A DNA stretch of 64,000 bases. Source: Chitinophaga ginsengisoli. GTDB lineage: Bacteria; Bacteroidota; Bacteroidia; Chitinophagales; Chitinophagaceae. The stretch spans positions 124,001 to 188,000 of the forward strand of contig NZ_PYGK01000001.1 in NCBI RefSeq assembly GCF_003014595.1. Reading direction: 5' to 3'. The stretch's first letter is position 1, and each line of letters starts with the position of its first letter. The notes beneath the pieces were generated by a model. That model saw only the letters and a program-made list of their open reading frames with translations. It had not been told where the DNA came from and ran no database searches. Shown here one piece after another: positions 35,406-42,294 of this stretch. The position numbers and the translations under genes are program-made.

Positions 35406-35436
35406 GCCCCGCAAGCAATTGCGGGGCTTTTCTTTT
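35406..35436 (+). terminator. Terminator 1 of small-ORF cluster, possible attenuator
   Basis: GCCCCGCAA-GCAA-TTGCGGGGC, 9 perfect pairs with a tetraloop, followed by TTTTCTTTT. The 5' arm can instead pair with 35348-35357 over 10 bp, an arrangement typical of attenuators. Confidence 0.8.
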
Positions 35437-35451
35437 ACCTTAAATCACACG

Positions 35452-35592
35452 ATGCAAATACTAAAATCACCCATACGATTTAAACAGCTCAGTGCCGGAT
35501 TATTATCAGGCACCAGCCATAGCTATGCGTGGATGTATACAGGTAATGAGCTGCCCCCTGTTTTTCAACGACCTAATTATAGTCTGATGTAG
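35452..35592 (+). CDS. 46-residue small ORF upstream of second terminator
   Basis: ATG 35452 to TAG 35592. The peptide begins MQILKSPIRFKQLSAGLLSG and ends PNYSLM. It fills the gap between two terminators and is followed within 30 bases by terminator 2, repeating the plan of the first small ORF. Its second to fourth codons are CAA, ATA and CTA, and it also has TTA TTA. These are codons read by the anticodons of the tRNAs just downstream and of the permuted tRNA-like RNA. No family recognised. Confidence 0.4.
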   Translation: MQILKSPIRFKQLSAGLLSGTSHSYAWMYTGNELPPVFQRPNYSLM

Positions 35593-35617
35593 CGTACGCT
35601 CATATCAGTTACATATA

Positions 35618-35649
35618 AACCCGGTCGTTTATCGCGACCGGGTTTTTTA
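35618..35649 (+). terminator. Terminator 2 of small-ORF cluster
   Basis: AACCCGGTCG (35618-35627), loop TTTATCG, CGACCGGGTT (35635-35644), 10 perfect pairs, then a T-run. It lies just before the first tRNA, so the tRNAs would be reached only by read-through or from their own promoter. Confidence 0.85.
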
Positions 35650-35667
35650 TTGTTTGTTACCCAACCC

Positions 35668-35740
35668 TGACCTGTAGCTCAATGGTGAGAGCAACTGCCT
35701 TATACGCAGCAGGTTACCGGTTCAAATCCGGTCAGGTCAA
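35668..35740 (+). tRNA. tRNA-Ile(UAU), unusual anticodon
   Basis: Acceptor UGACCUG/CAGGUCA pairs fully, D stem GCUC/GAGC, anticodon stem ACUGC/GCAGC (A27-C43 mismatch), loop CUUAUAC with anticodon UAU at 35701-35703, T stem ACCGG/CCGGU with loop UUCAAAU. The discriminator is A and no CCA is encoded. It would read AUA. Most bacteria read AUA with a lysidine-modified CAU tRNA, so a UAU tRNA is uncommon. Confidence 0.78.
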
Positions 35741-35745
35741 CAATT

Positions 35746-35817
35746 TTCCAGGTAGTGTAATGGTTAACATATCACACTTTGACTGTGATGTTCTCAGTTC
35801 GAATCTGAGCCTGGAAA
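35746..35817 (+). tRNA. tRNA-Gln(UUG)
   Basis: Acceptor UUCCAGG/CCUGGAA (7 pairs), D stem GUGU/ACAU, anticodon stem UCACA/UGUGA, loop CUUUGAC with anticodon UUG at 35779-35781, T stem CUCAG/CUGAG with loop UUCGAAU. Reads CAA. Discriminator A, no encoded CCA. Only five bases separate it from the tRNA upstream. Confidence 0.82.
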
Positions 35818-35820
35818 CAA

Positions 35821-35891
35821 GATGCTTTAGTTCAATGGTAAAACGCCCGGGTTAAACCAGGAGTTGGAGGGTTCGATTCCCCCTGGCATCA
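35821..35891 (+). tRNA. Degenerate tRNA-like gene, anticodon UAA
   Basis: Acceptor GAUGCU/GGCAUC (six pairs, one wobble, U7-U66 mismatch), D stem with three of four pairs, anticodon stem CCCGG/CAGGA with two mismatches, loop GUUAAAC giving anticodon UAA, T stem GAGGG/CCCCC with one mismatch and loop UUCGAUU. A UAA anticodon means leucine, but the variable loop has 4 bases (GUUG) rather than the long arm of tRNA-Leu. It may be a decoy or decaying tRNA. No encoded CCA. Confidence 0.6.
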
Positions 35892-35936
35892 CAAACTATT
35901 TTAAATAAATGGTATCAGTATAAATATGACATAGCA

Positions 35937-36422
35937 ATGCAACAGATCAACAAATGGAGACGGTTAAATGGTGAAAAGATCAACATGCCAATAGCTGATG
36001 AAATCAGCAACATGCTGTCTGCAGAAAGAGAAGCAGGTAATGAACTGAAGGTGTGTATCGGTACCGATAGCCAGGTAAAGGGCAGGGTAACCGAATTCGC
36101 AACCGTGATTGTTTTTATCCGGAAGGGTAAGGGCGGTTTCATGTACATACACGCTGACAGCACACTACGCAAAATGAGTATCAAAGAACGGATGCTTAAA
36201 GAAGTGGGCAGGAGTATTGAAGTGGCCTACTCACTGTGCAACATCTTTACCAGGTACAATGTAGATATGGAAGTGCATGCAGACATCAACACCAATCCCA
36301 ACTTCAGGAGTAATGATGCATTGAAAGAAGCAATGGGGTACATCATGGGTATGGGCTTCACCTTCAGGGCAAAGCCACACGCATTTGCAAGTACATCCTG
36401 TGCAAATAAAATAGTTCATTAA
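35937..36422 (+). CDS. YkuK/DUF458 family RNase H-like protein
   Basis: 161 residues. RNase H-like fold with the motifs LKVCIGTDSQVKGRVTEF (first acidic residue), GGFMYIHADSTLRKMS, and VDMEVHADINTNPNFRS (second acidic strand), then GYIMGMGFTFRAKPHAFAST, which match YkuK/DUF458, a predicted nuclease of unknown substrate. The length fits the family (about 160-170). It begins 45 bases after the third tRNA on the same strand and so probably belongs to the same locus; an RNA-processing role there is an inference. A 65-residue ORF follows after 14 bases. Confidence 0.78.
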   Translation: MQQINKWRRLNGEKINMPIADEISNMLSAEREAGNELKVCIGTDSQVKGRVTEFATVIVFIRKGKGGFMYIHADSTLRKMSIKERMLKEVGRSIEVAYSLCNIFTRYNVDMEVHADINTNPNFRSNDALKEAMGYIMGMGFTFRAKPHAFASTSCANKIVH

Positions 36423-36436
36423 AAATATCTAATTGT

Positions 36437-36634
36437 ATGGTTTATGTAAACAGCCTGCGGGCCATTGAACTGACAAGAGACAACAATATTACCAACACAG
36501 CACTCATCTCCGGTTTTCAAGAAACTGTGATGGTCGCAACAAGAATGTGCCGGGGTGCATGTCTTGTTGATAATGTTGGCGAGACGATCGTAGCAGGAGT
36601 AAAGGCTTTGCCTGAGCTTGAAAGGGATGATTAG
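36437..36634 (+). CDS. Small hypothetical protein after YkuK-like gene
   Basis: 65 residues, MVYVNSLRAIELTRDNNITN then TALISGFQETVMVATRMCRG, ending LPELERDD. No signal or membrane helix. It follows the YkuK-like gene by 14 bases in the same direction, so it is probably in the same transcript. I do not recognise it; it may be a fragment of a larger protein, but no continuation is seen in other frames. A hairpin (CATTGTTCA/TGAACAATG, 36639-36662) follows. Confidence 0.4.
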   Translation: MVYVNSLRAIELTRDNNITNTALISGFQETVMVATRMCRGACLVDNVGETIVAGVKALPELERDD

Positions 36635-36958
36635 AAGTCATTGTTCAATGCAATGAACAATGTGGATGATTCTTCCTGCCGACGACCAATATCCTTAAAA
36701 AGGAATGCCTTCTTTAGCTTATATTGTAACACATTTAAGCGTGTCTTTTTTACCCCTTACCGAAGAATTCTGCTTACTAAAGGAAAGTAAAAGTTAAACT
36801 GGTTGCAAACAGCAGAAAGGCTATTAGTTGGTGAAATAACGAAATATCGTTAAACCATTTCATTCAAAATATCACATCCAATTAATAATCAATGAATTAA
36901 TAATTGGCACAGAATTAAGGATCTTTATACCACCACAAAAATTTGCATATCAACCTAT
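36635..36958. other. Non-coding region upstream of response regulator
   Basis: 324 bases. One 9-bp hairpin at 36639-36662 (loop ATGCAA, weak T-tail) and AT-rich sequence before the response-regulator start. No ORF or RNA gene seen. Confidence 0.5.
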
Positions 36959-37654
36959 ATGATCACACTTATTATTGACGACAATGCCATTGCACGTAGT
37001 ACACTCCAGGAGTTGGCCAGCCAGATCAAAGGCGTTGTTGTTGCCTGTGAATGCGGAAATGCGCTTGAAGCTTATAATTATCTGCAGGATAACCCTGTAG
37101 ACCTTCTGTTACTGGACATTGAAATGCCCGGCATGTCCGGACTTGAGTTAATAAAGAACCTCGGCAATAAAAAGCCTGTCATCATTTTTACCACCTCCAA
37201 GAAAGAATACGCTGTAGAGGCCTTTGAGCTGAATGTAGCAGATTATCTCGTAAAGCCTATTACTCCTGGCAGATTTATCCAGGCTATAGAAAAGGTGCGC
37301 CAGATCATCGACAGTAGTAAAGAGGAAATGCGCTGGGAAAATGACGAATTCATATTTATCCGCGACTCCAATATTGTAAGAAGGCTGAAGCTGGAAGAGA
37401 TCCTTTATGCCGAGGCGATGGGCGATTATGTAAAGATATTTACCGCAAAGAAGTTTTTCGCCATTCACGTATCCCTGCGGGTACTCGAAGAACGTCTGCC
37501 TGCCGCCCGCTTTCTGAGGATACACCGGTCTTATATGGTAGCGATTGACAAAATAGACACCCTGCAGGACGGGGCTGTACTAATAGGGGATAAATCACTT
37601 CCGGTTGCAGATGCTTACCGCAAAATACTCAACAAACGGATGAACGTACTCTGA
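36959..37654 (+). CDS. LytTR-family response regulator
   Basis: 231 residues. Receiver domain 1-118: IDDNAIARSTLQE with the acidic pocket, phosphoacceptor Asp in LLLLDIEMPGMSG, the Thr in IIFTTSKKEYAVEAF and Lys in YLVKPI. The LytTR DNA-binding domain follows: EFIFIRDSNIVRRLKLEEIL, YAEAMGDYVKIFTAKKFFAI, FLRIHRSYMVAIDKID. It controls promoters by binding direct repeats. The hybrid histidine kinase starts about 100 bases downstream and is a likely partner, although LytTR regulators usually pair with LytS/HisKA_7-type kinases, so the pairing is uncertain. Confidence 0.88.
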   Translation: MITLIIDDNAIARSTLQELASQIKGVVVACECGNALEAYNYLQDNPVDLLLLDIEMPGMSGLELIKNLGNKKPVIIFTTSKKEYAVEAFELNVADYLVKPITPGRFIQAIEKVRQIIDSSKEEMRWENDEFIFIRDSNIVRRLKLEEILYAEAMGDYVKIFTAKKFFAIHVSLRVLEERLPAARFLRIHRSYMVAIDKIDTLQDGAVLIGDKSLPVADAYRKILNKRMNVL

Positions 37655-37685
37655 TCTTCCTCCTTTAAAGGGACTCCCGGCTATC

Positions 37686-37705
37686 GTTTTTGCCCGTCTG
37701 GCGAA
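37686..37705 (+). repeat. 20-base box, copy 1
   Basis: GTTTTTGCCCGTCTGGCGAA, 48 bases before the hybrid-kinase start codon. A copy with 19 of 20 identical bases lies at 40023-40042. The core TTGCC-N5-GGCGAA is a near-dyad, so it may be a regulator-binding site. Confidence 0.5.
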
Positions 37706-37752
37706 AGCGGTCAACGGATGTGACGGCAGCAAATGACCTTCATTAATTGATA

Positions 37753-39945
37753 ATGAATAACAATCGCTTAACATATCTGATCCTGATCGCCTTTCTTGCC
37801 GGTACCCTCGTGCTGGCGTTTGTGCAATACAATTCCTCCAGGAACATTGACCAATTGATCAAGGGCAACCAAAAGCTACTCAAGGAGCTACAGACCGGCA
37901 ATAAGCTACGTGAGCTGGAGCGGGATATCATCTGGGTAGAAAGCCGCATCCGTGCCGCCATTGCCACCGACGACACCTCACACATAGAAGGGGTGGACGC
38001 CAAAATTGCCGAGGTGCAAGCCTTCGTCGATACACTGAAACAAATCAATACAAACGATAGTGCGGTCATATATATCGAAAGACTGCAGTACCTGGCCGGG
38101 CAAAAGCTGCAGAATAAGAACCAGCTGATGCATGAGTTCTTCCGGACAGGAAAAATGGATGACACCAGCCTGATCGCGAATCCACGCGCCCGGGAGATCT
38201 CAAATGAGATCAGTACCATCACCCGTAAGATCTATGACAGTCGCCAATCGGTGATGACAGCCCTCAGCGATAATATCAATGAGAACAGCCGGAAGGCCAG
38301 AAACTGGGGTATCATCCTCATCTGCCTGATATTACTGACAGCAGGAGGGGTATTGTGGTTCGTTATGACCAGGATACGTCGGCAGCAACAACTGATCCGG
38401 GAGCTGGACAGGTCCGAAAAGAAAGTGCGGGAAATAGCCATGATCAAAGAGAATTTCATGACCAATATGAGTCATGAGATCAGGACACCCTTAAACGCAA
38501 TACTGGGATTCACCAATCTGCTGAAGGTCAGAAAGCTGGACGAACCCTCTACAGAGTTCGTCAATTCCATACAGAAAGCAGGGGAGAACCTGCTTACTAT
38601 CATCAATGACATTCTTGACCTTTCCAAGATCGAGGCCGGTATGGTGAGGATTGAGGCCAATCCTTTCAGTGTAAGAGGATTACTCCATTCCATTCAGACG
38701 CTGTTCAGTGAGAAGGTCAAAGAAAAGAAACTGGTCTTACAGGGAGAAATATCGCCGGCGGTGCCAGACACCCTGATAGGGGATGCCACCCGTCTTACGC
38801 AGATACTTGTGAACCTGATAGGGAATGCGCTCAAGTTTACGGAGAAAGGAGGAATCATCATTTCTGTAGATAATAAACAAAGCGACAACAATACGATACA
38901 GCTGGAATTCACCATTACAGATACAGGAATCGGTATTGAAGCATCCAAGCTGTCTTCCATCTTTGACCGCTTTCACCAGGCGGAAGATTCTATCACTCGT
39001 AAATACGGTGGCACCGGGCTGGGACTCTCCATTGTGAAAGACCTTGTGATGCTGCAGGGCGGAGATATCAGCGTTGAAAGTCAACCGGGGAAAGGCACTA
39101 CTTTCAGATTCTTCATTCCTTACACCATTGCATCCAAACAGGTACCCGTACCGGAGACGGTAGACATCAGCCAGTTTAAAATTACAGCAAACCGTTCCGT
39201 AAAAATATTAGTCGTAGATGACAATGATATGAACCGAAGCCTGATGCGACATCTCCTGATGGAATGGGACCTCTCTTTTGAGATGGCAAGTAACGGAACA
39301 GAGGCTATCGATTATCTGAAAAAAGACCGGTATGACCTCATTCTGATGGATATTCAGATGCCGGAAATGGACGGATATACCGCCACCCGTCTGATCAGGA
39401 GAGAATTACAGCTGGACGTTCCTATAGTAGCGATGACAGCACATGCCCTTGCAGGAGAGCGGGAAAAGTGCCTTAGTAATGGCATGAATGAATACATTTC
39501 AAAGCCGATCAATGAAAGGGAATTATATCAGCTGATCAGCCGGTTTGCCTCTATTTCTGCTATCAGGGAACGACAGTATGTGCAGGCAAAGGCAGCCACA
39601 CCGGAGTACCAGTACATTAACCTGGATTATATGAAGGAGATCAGCCGGGGCAATAAAGTGTATGAGAAAAAAGTGACCAGGCAGTTCATTGAAGCGATGC
39701 CCGAGGAGATGTCATTACTCGAATCGGCTTTTTATAACAACGACATTAAAACATTGAGAAGTACGGCCCATAATATGAAAACCACTATTTCAATTATGGG
39801 ATTGATGGAGCGCTTATTTCCCACGCTGGACGAACTGGAATCAGCTACGGCGATCGCTCCTCCCTTACTCATACATATTGATATGCTGAAATCATTTACA
39901 GATAATGCCCTCCGGGAGGCGGAAGACTTTTTCTCACAGGTATAA
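37753..39945 (+). CDS. Hybrid sensor histidine kinase (CHASE3-like, HK, REC, Hpt)
   Basis: 730 residues from the ATG at 37753 (a TTG two codons earlier is less likely). Two membrane helices (YLILIAFLAGTLVLAFVQY and WGIILICLILLTAGGVLWFV) enclose a periplasmic helical sensor of about 150 residues resembling CHASE3. Then HisKA with the phospho-His in MSHEIRTPLNAILGF, HATPase with LVNLIGNALKFT, DTGIGIE and GGTGLGLSIVKDL. A receiver follows (ILVVDDNDMNRS; DLILMDIQMPEMDG holds the Asp) and a C-terminal Hpt domain with His in STAHNMKTT. Phosphate should pass His-Asp-His and then to a separate regulator, plausibly the LytTR protein upstream. Confidence 0.9.
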   Translation: MNNNRLTYLILIAFLAGTLVLAFVQYNSSRNIDQLIKGNQKLLKELQTGNKLRELERDIIWVESRIRAAIATDDTSHIEGVDAKIAEVQAFVDTLKQINTNDSAVIYIERLQYLAGQKLQNKNQLMHEFFRTGKMDDTSLIANPRAREISNEISTITRKIYDSRQSVMTALSDNINENSRKARNWGIILICLILLTAGGVLWFVMTRIRRQQQLIRELDRSEKKVREIAMIKENFMTNMSHEIRTPLNAILGFTNLLKVRKLDEPSTEFVNSIQKAGENLLTIINDILDLSKIEAGMVRIEANPFSVRGLLHSIQTLFSEKVKEKKLVLQGEISPAVPDTLIGDATRLTQILVNLIGNALKFTEKGGIIISVDNKQSDNNTIQLEFTITDTGIGIEASKLSSIFDRFHQAEDSITRKYGGTGLGLSIVKDLVMLQGGDISVESQPGKGTTFRFFIPYTIASKQVPVPETVDISQFKITANRSVKILVVDDNDMNRSLMRHLLMEWDLSFEMASNGTEAIDYLKKDRYDLILMDIQMPEMDGYTATRLIRRELQLDVPIVAMTAHALAGEREKCLSNGMNEYISKPINERELYQLISRFASISAIRERQYVQAKAATPEYQYINLDYMKEISRGNKVYEKKVTRQFIEAMPEEMSLLESAFYNNDIKTLRSTAHNMKTTISIMGLMERLFPTLDELESATAIAPPLLIHIDMLKSFTDNALREAEDFFSQV

Positions 39946-39962
39946 TGTTAACCCGGTCATTT

Positions 39963-39996
39963 AAAAAGAGCAGTTACTGACTGCTCTTTTTTTTTT
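39963..39996 (+). terminator. Terminator after hybrid kinase
   Basis: AAAGAGCAGT-TACTG-ACTGCTCTTT stem-loop followed by a run of about ten T. Eighteen bases past the kinase stop. Confidence 0.85.
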
Positions 39997-40022
39997 GCTG
40001 AAGTATCCCCTCATTAGCGACA

Positions 40023-40042
40023 GTTTTTGCCCGTTTGGCGAA
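40023..40042 (+). repeat. 20-base box, copy 2
   Basis: GTTTTTGCCCGTTTGGCGAA, 19 of 20 identical to 37686-37705. It lies 90 bases before the small ORF that leads into the AraC regulator, so both copies precede signalling genes. Confidence 0.5.
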
Positions 40043-40131
40043 CGGTACTTTTTGTCGCCTTTCAATTAAGGTAGTTTTATAACAGCAAGCAACGATAACA
40101 GATCAATCTGAAAAATCTACATCCACCAGTT

Positions 40132-40248
40132 ATGCTACAACCTATATTCAACGTAGCCCAGGAGCATTATCAGGACGAGCCTTGGGCGCCGGTGGAATTG
40201 TTCAGTAGTAAACTATCCTCCTTAACGCTTAAAATATTGATGTCATGA
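40132..40248 (+). CDS. 38-residue leader ORF coupled to araC-like gene
   Basis: ATG 40132 to TGA 40248. The peptide MLQPIFNVAQEHYQDEPWAP continues through VELFSSKLSSLTLKILMS. Its stop overlaps the AraC start (ATGA at 40245-40248), the usual sign of translational coupling. It follows a terminator and the 20-base box, so it is the first reading frame of the araC transcript. Its length and position suggest a leader peptide; it could also be a very small protein that works with the regulator. Not recognised. Confidence 0.5.
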   Translation: MLQPIFNVAQEHYQDEPWAPVELFSSKLSSLTLKILMS

Positions 40249-41081
40249 ATACCACCAAACCATTTTTTGAGATCTATACTTTCGACCAGGTTGCAGACAA
40301 TCACCAATTCAACAACCCTGCTCCGCATGCACATGACCTCATTGAGATCATCTGGGCAGTTTCCGGCAAATGTGCCCTGAAGGTCGATATGCAAACTTAT
40401 TCTCCCAAAGGTGACCAGGTATTTGGTATCATGCCTCATCAACGACATCAGTTTACTGCAGATAGCAATGCGCAGGGATATATCATCCGTTTCAATGAGC
40501 TTTTTCTGCAGGAGTATAACTCCGTGTATCATGCGGATCTACTGCTGGTATTGATCCAGTCAGCAAATGTCAGTTACAGCGAAGAGATCCGTCATGAGAT
40601 GAAGGCGATCATGGACAAGCTGATCCAGGAATATTCACAAAAGCAGATCTACAGCTCAGATATATTAAGCCGGTACCTGAACATCCTGTTTATCCACATG
40701 TCCAGGCAGTCGCGCACCGTGCCTGCCAACAATCAGAAAACGCATAACATCAGGCAGGCAAAGCGCTTTATTCAATTAATCGACCAGCACTTCAAAGCAT
40801 ATAAGAAGGTCTCTGAATTTGCAGATATTATGTGCGTTACTCCCAGTTACCTGAATGAAGCTATAAAGAAGACCACTGGGTATACCGCTGGTCACCATAT
40901 CCGGCAACGCGTCATACTGGAAGCCAAGAGATATGCTGCTTATTCAGATAGCAGCATGAAAGAGGTCGCGTGGGACCTGGGTTTCACAGACATCTGTTAT
41001 TTCAGCAAGTTATTTAAGAAAGAGACAGGATATAATTTTACAGATTTTAAGAAACGACAGGAGAGAGTTTTAGCTGTGTAA
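40245..41081 (+). CDS. AraC-family transcriptional regulator
   Basis: 278 residues. N-terminal cupin-like ligand domain (NNPAPHAHDLIEIIWAVSGK, PKGDQVFGIMPHQRHQF with metal- or ligand-type histidines) and a C-terminal pair of helix-turn-helices: KVSEFADIMCVTPSYLNEAI and MKEVAWDLGFTDICYFSKLF, then KKETGYNFTDFKKRQ. Such regulators bind promoters as dimers and respond to small effectors. The target is unknown; the 20-base boxes at 37686 and 40023 are candidate sites. Followed by a strong terminator. Confidence 0.9.
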   Translation: MNTTKPFFEIYTFDQVADNHQFNNPAPHAHDLIEIIWAVSGKCALKVDMQTYSPKGDQVFGIMPHQRHQFTADSNAQGYIIRFNELFLQEYNSVYHADLLLVLIQSANVSYSEEIRHEMKAIMDKLIQEYSQKQIYSSDILSRYLNILFIHMSRQSRTVPANNQKTHNIRQAKRFIQLIDQHFKAYKKVSEFADIMCVTPSYLNEAIKKTTGYTAGHHIRQRVILEAKRYAAYSDSSMKEVAWDLGFTDICYFSKLFKKETGYNFTDFKKRQERVLAV

Positions 41082-41087
41082 CAGATA

Positions 41088-41128
41088 GGAGCACAACGGC
41101 GCTGTGGCTGGTGTGCTCCTTCTTTTTT
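41088..41128 (+). terminator. Terminator after araC-like gene
   Basis: GGAGCACA (41088-41095) pairs with TGTGCTCC (41112-41119), followed by TTCTTTTTT. Seven bases after the stop codon. Confidence 0.85.
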
Positions 41129-41329
41129 GACCGCCCGACCTGATTGAAAACAACGGTCCCCCGAAGAATAGGACCTGTTAAGTTACCCAGTTGACGGAAA
41201 CGATTCTGGTAGTAGATAACTTCGCTGAGACGACAGACCGGACAGGAAAAGCCGGAATATTTGTCGGGCAAGAAATTTCTTTTTGGAAGTGGGGTAAGTG
41301 TTACTGTGAAAAATATTGTTGAGAACTAG

Positions 41330-41384
41330 CATAATATAAAGAAACCGCCTCATTAATACATGGGGCGGTTTCTTTATATTATGC
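41330..41384. repeat. Inverted repeat with 20-bp arms
   Basis: GCATAATATAAGAAACCGCC (41330-41349) pairs with GGCGGTTTC plus TTTATATTATGC (41364-41384), with one extra T as a bulge. The loop is 14 bases. The T-rich tail inside could serve as a terminator in either direction. Confidence 0.75.
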
Positions 41385-41401
41385 ATCACTGTATTAAACT
41401 A

Positions 41402-41489
41402 GCATACAACCAGCATATGACCAGGATATTCCTCCGTTAAAAACGGAGGAAGAACGGAGGAATATCCTGGTCATATGCTGGTTGTATGC
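41402..41489. repeat. Perfect 37-bp inverted repeat
   Basis: The left arm 41402-41438 (starts GCATACAACCAGCATATGAC, ends CCTCCGTT) is exactly complementary to the right arm 41453-41489, with a 14-base spacer. The spacer repeats AACGGAGG, so CCTCCGTT can pair with either copy and the hairpin can slip. The left arm begins with the same AACTAGCATA as the neighbouring inverted repeat (flank plus arm). Confidence 0.9.
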
Positions 41490-41543
41490 AACTTACCTGA
41501 AACGGAGTGATATGCTGATACAGAAAATACCTCAGAAAAGATA

Positions 41544-42128
41544 TTATTGATCGAGCAAGGACAAGGTGACTTTTGTTATATCGCGGAGGGTGTCATAATC
41601 AGGACGGTTACGTCCGGTCACCCGAAGCCCCATCAGATTATTATACAGGTTCCTGGCTAAAGTTTTGGCGGGAAATTTCTTCGAGATTTCACCAGCGGCC
41701 TGCCCCTCTTTTATCCATATAGTGAACTGCTGTTCCATTTCCTCCATAGTGGTCAACGCCATTTGTGCTACATCCTTATCCACGCAGTTCAGTTCCATAT
41801 TGGCATTTACCATCATACAGCCTTTCCGTGCCTTATCTGTTACAATATCGTTTATCATGTAATCAAATATGCTACGGATCTTTTTTTTAGCACTGTCGGT
41901 TTTAGCTTGTAGGGTCTGCATCGCCCGGTTCTGTCCATCCTGGTAATTGCCAAGAGCTTTTAGAAATAAACCGTGCTTATCGCCGAATGTATCGTAAATA
42001 CTACTGCGACTTAATCCCGTTGCACGAACCAGGTCATCCATAGAAGTGCCATTATATCCTTTCTCATTAAACACTTCCTCAGCCTTTTTCAGCACTTCCG
42101 CTTCATCAAATTGTTTTGTTTTTGGCAT
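41544..42128 (-). CDS. TetR-family repressor
   Basis: 194 residues. TetR HTH at the N-terminus: LKKAEEVFNEKGYNGTSMDD then LVRATGLSRSSIYDTFGDKH and GLFLKALG. The C-terminal domain has TDKARKGCMMVNANMELN, common in regulators of reductase genes. The palindrome TTTGGAATAATCGTTCCAAA lies 10 bases upstream of its start codon, and the same site recurs at the promoter of the divergent SDR/DoxX pair, so it very probably represses itself and those genes. Ligand unknown. Confidence 0.88.
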   Translation of the reverse strand: MPKTKQFDEAEVLKKAEEVFNEKGYNGTSMDDLVRATGLSRSSIYDTFGDKHGLFLKALGNYQDGQNRAMQTLQAKTDSAKKKIRSIFDYMINDIVTDKARKGCMMVNANMELNCVDKDVAQMALTTMEEMEQQFTIWIKEGQAAGEISKKFPAKTLARNLYNNLMGLRVTGRNRPDYDTLRDITKVTLSLLDQ

Positions 42129-42137
42129 CGTCTATCA

Positions 42138-42157
42138 TTTGGAATAATCGTTCCAAA
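42138..42157. promoter_or_regulatory. TetR operator, site 1 (own promoter)
   Basis: TTTGGAATAATCGTTCCAAA: perfect 7-bp arms around TAATCG. It overlaps a -7-like box, TAACTTTG on the minus strand (42161-42154). It matches the sites at 43071 and 43105. Confidence 0.75.
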
Positions 42158-42294
42158 GTTACCATAATTTCTACAAAGCATATTTTCAATATGACTTTTA
42201 TGGCTTACCGTATCCAGGTAGAGTCAACAGTAATGCCATATGGAGAATGCCGATCTGAAACCCGCATTCTCCATATGGCGCCTTAAACAACTAA

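Larger units (their letters stand above)
41129..41543. other. Non-coding stretch with two large inverted repeats
   Basis: Between convergent araC-like and tetR-like genes. 41129-41329 has no recognisable feature. 41330-41384 and 41402-41489 are two long palindromes listed separately. No ORF of quality. Confidence 0.6.
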
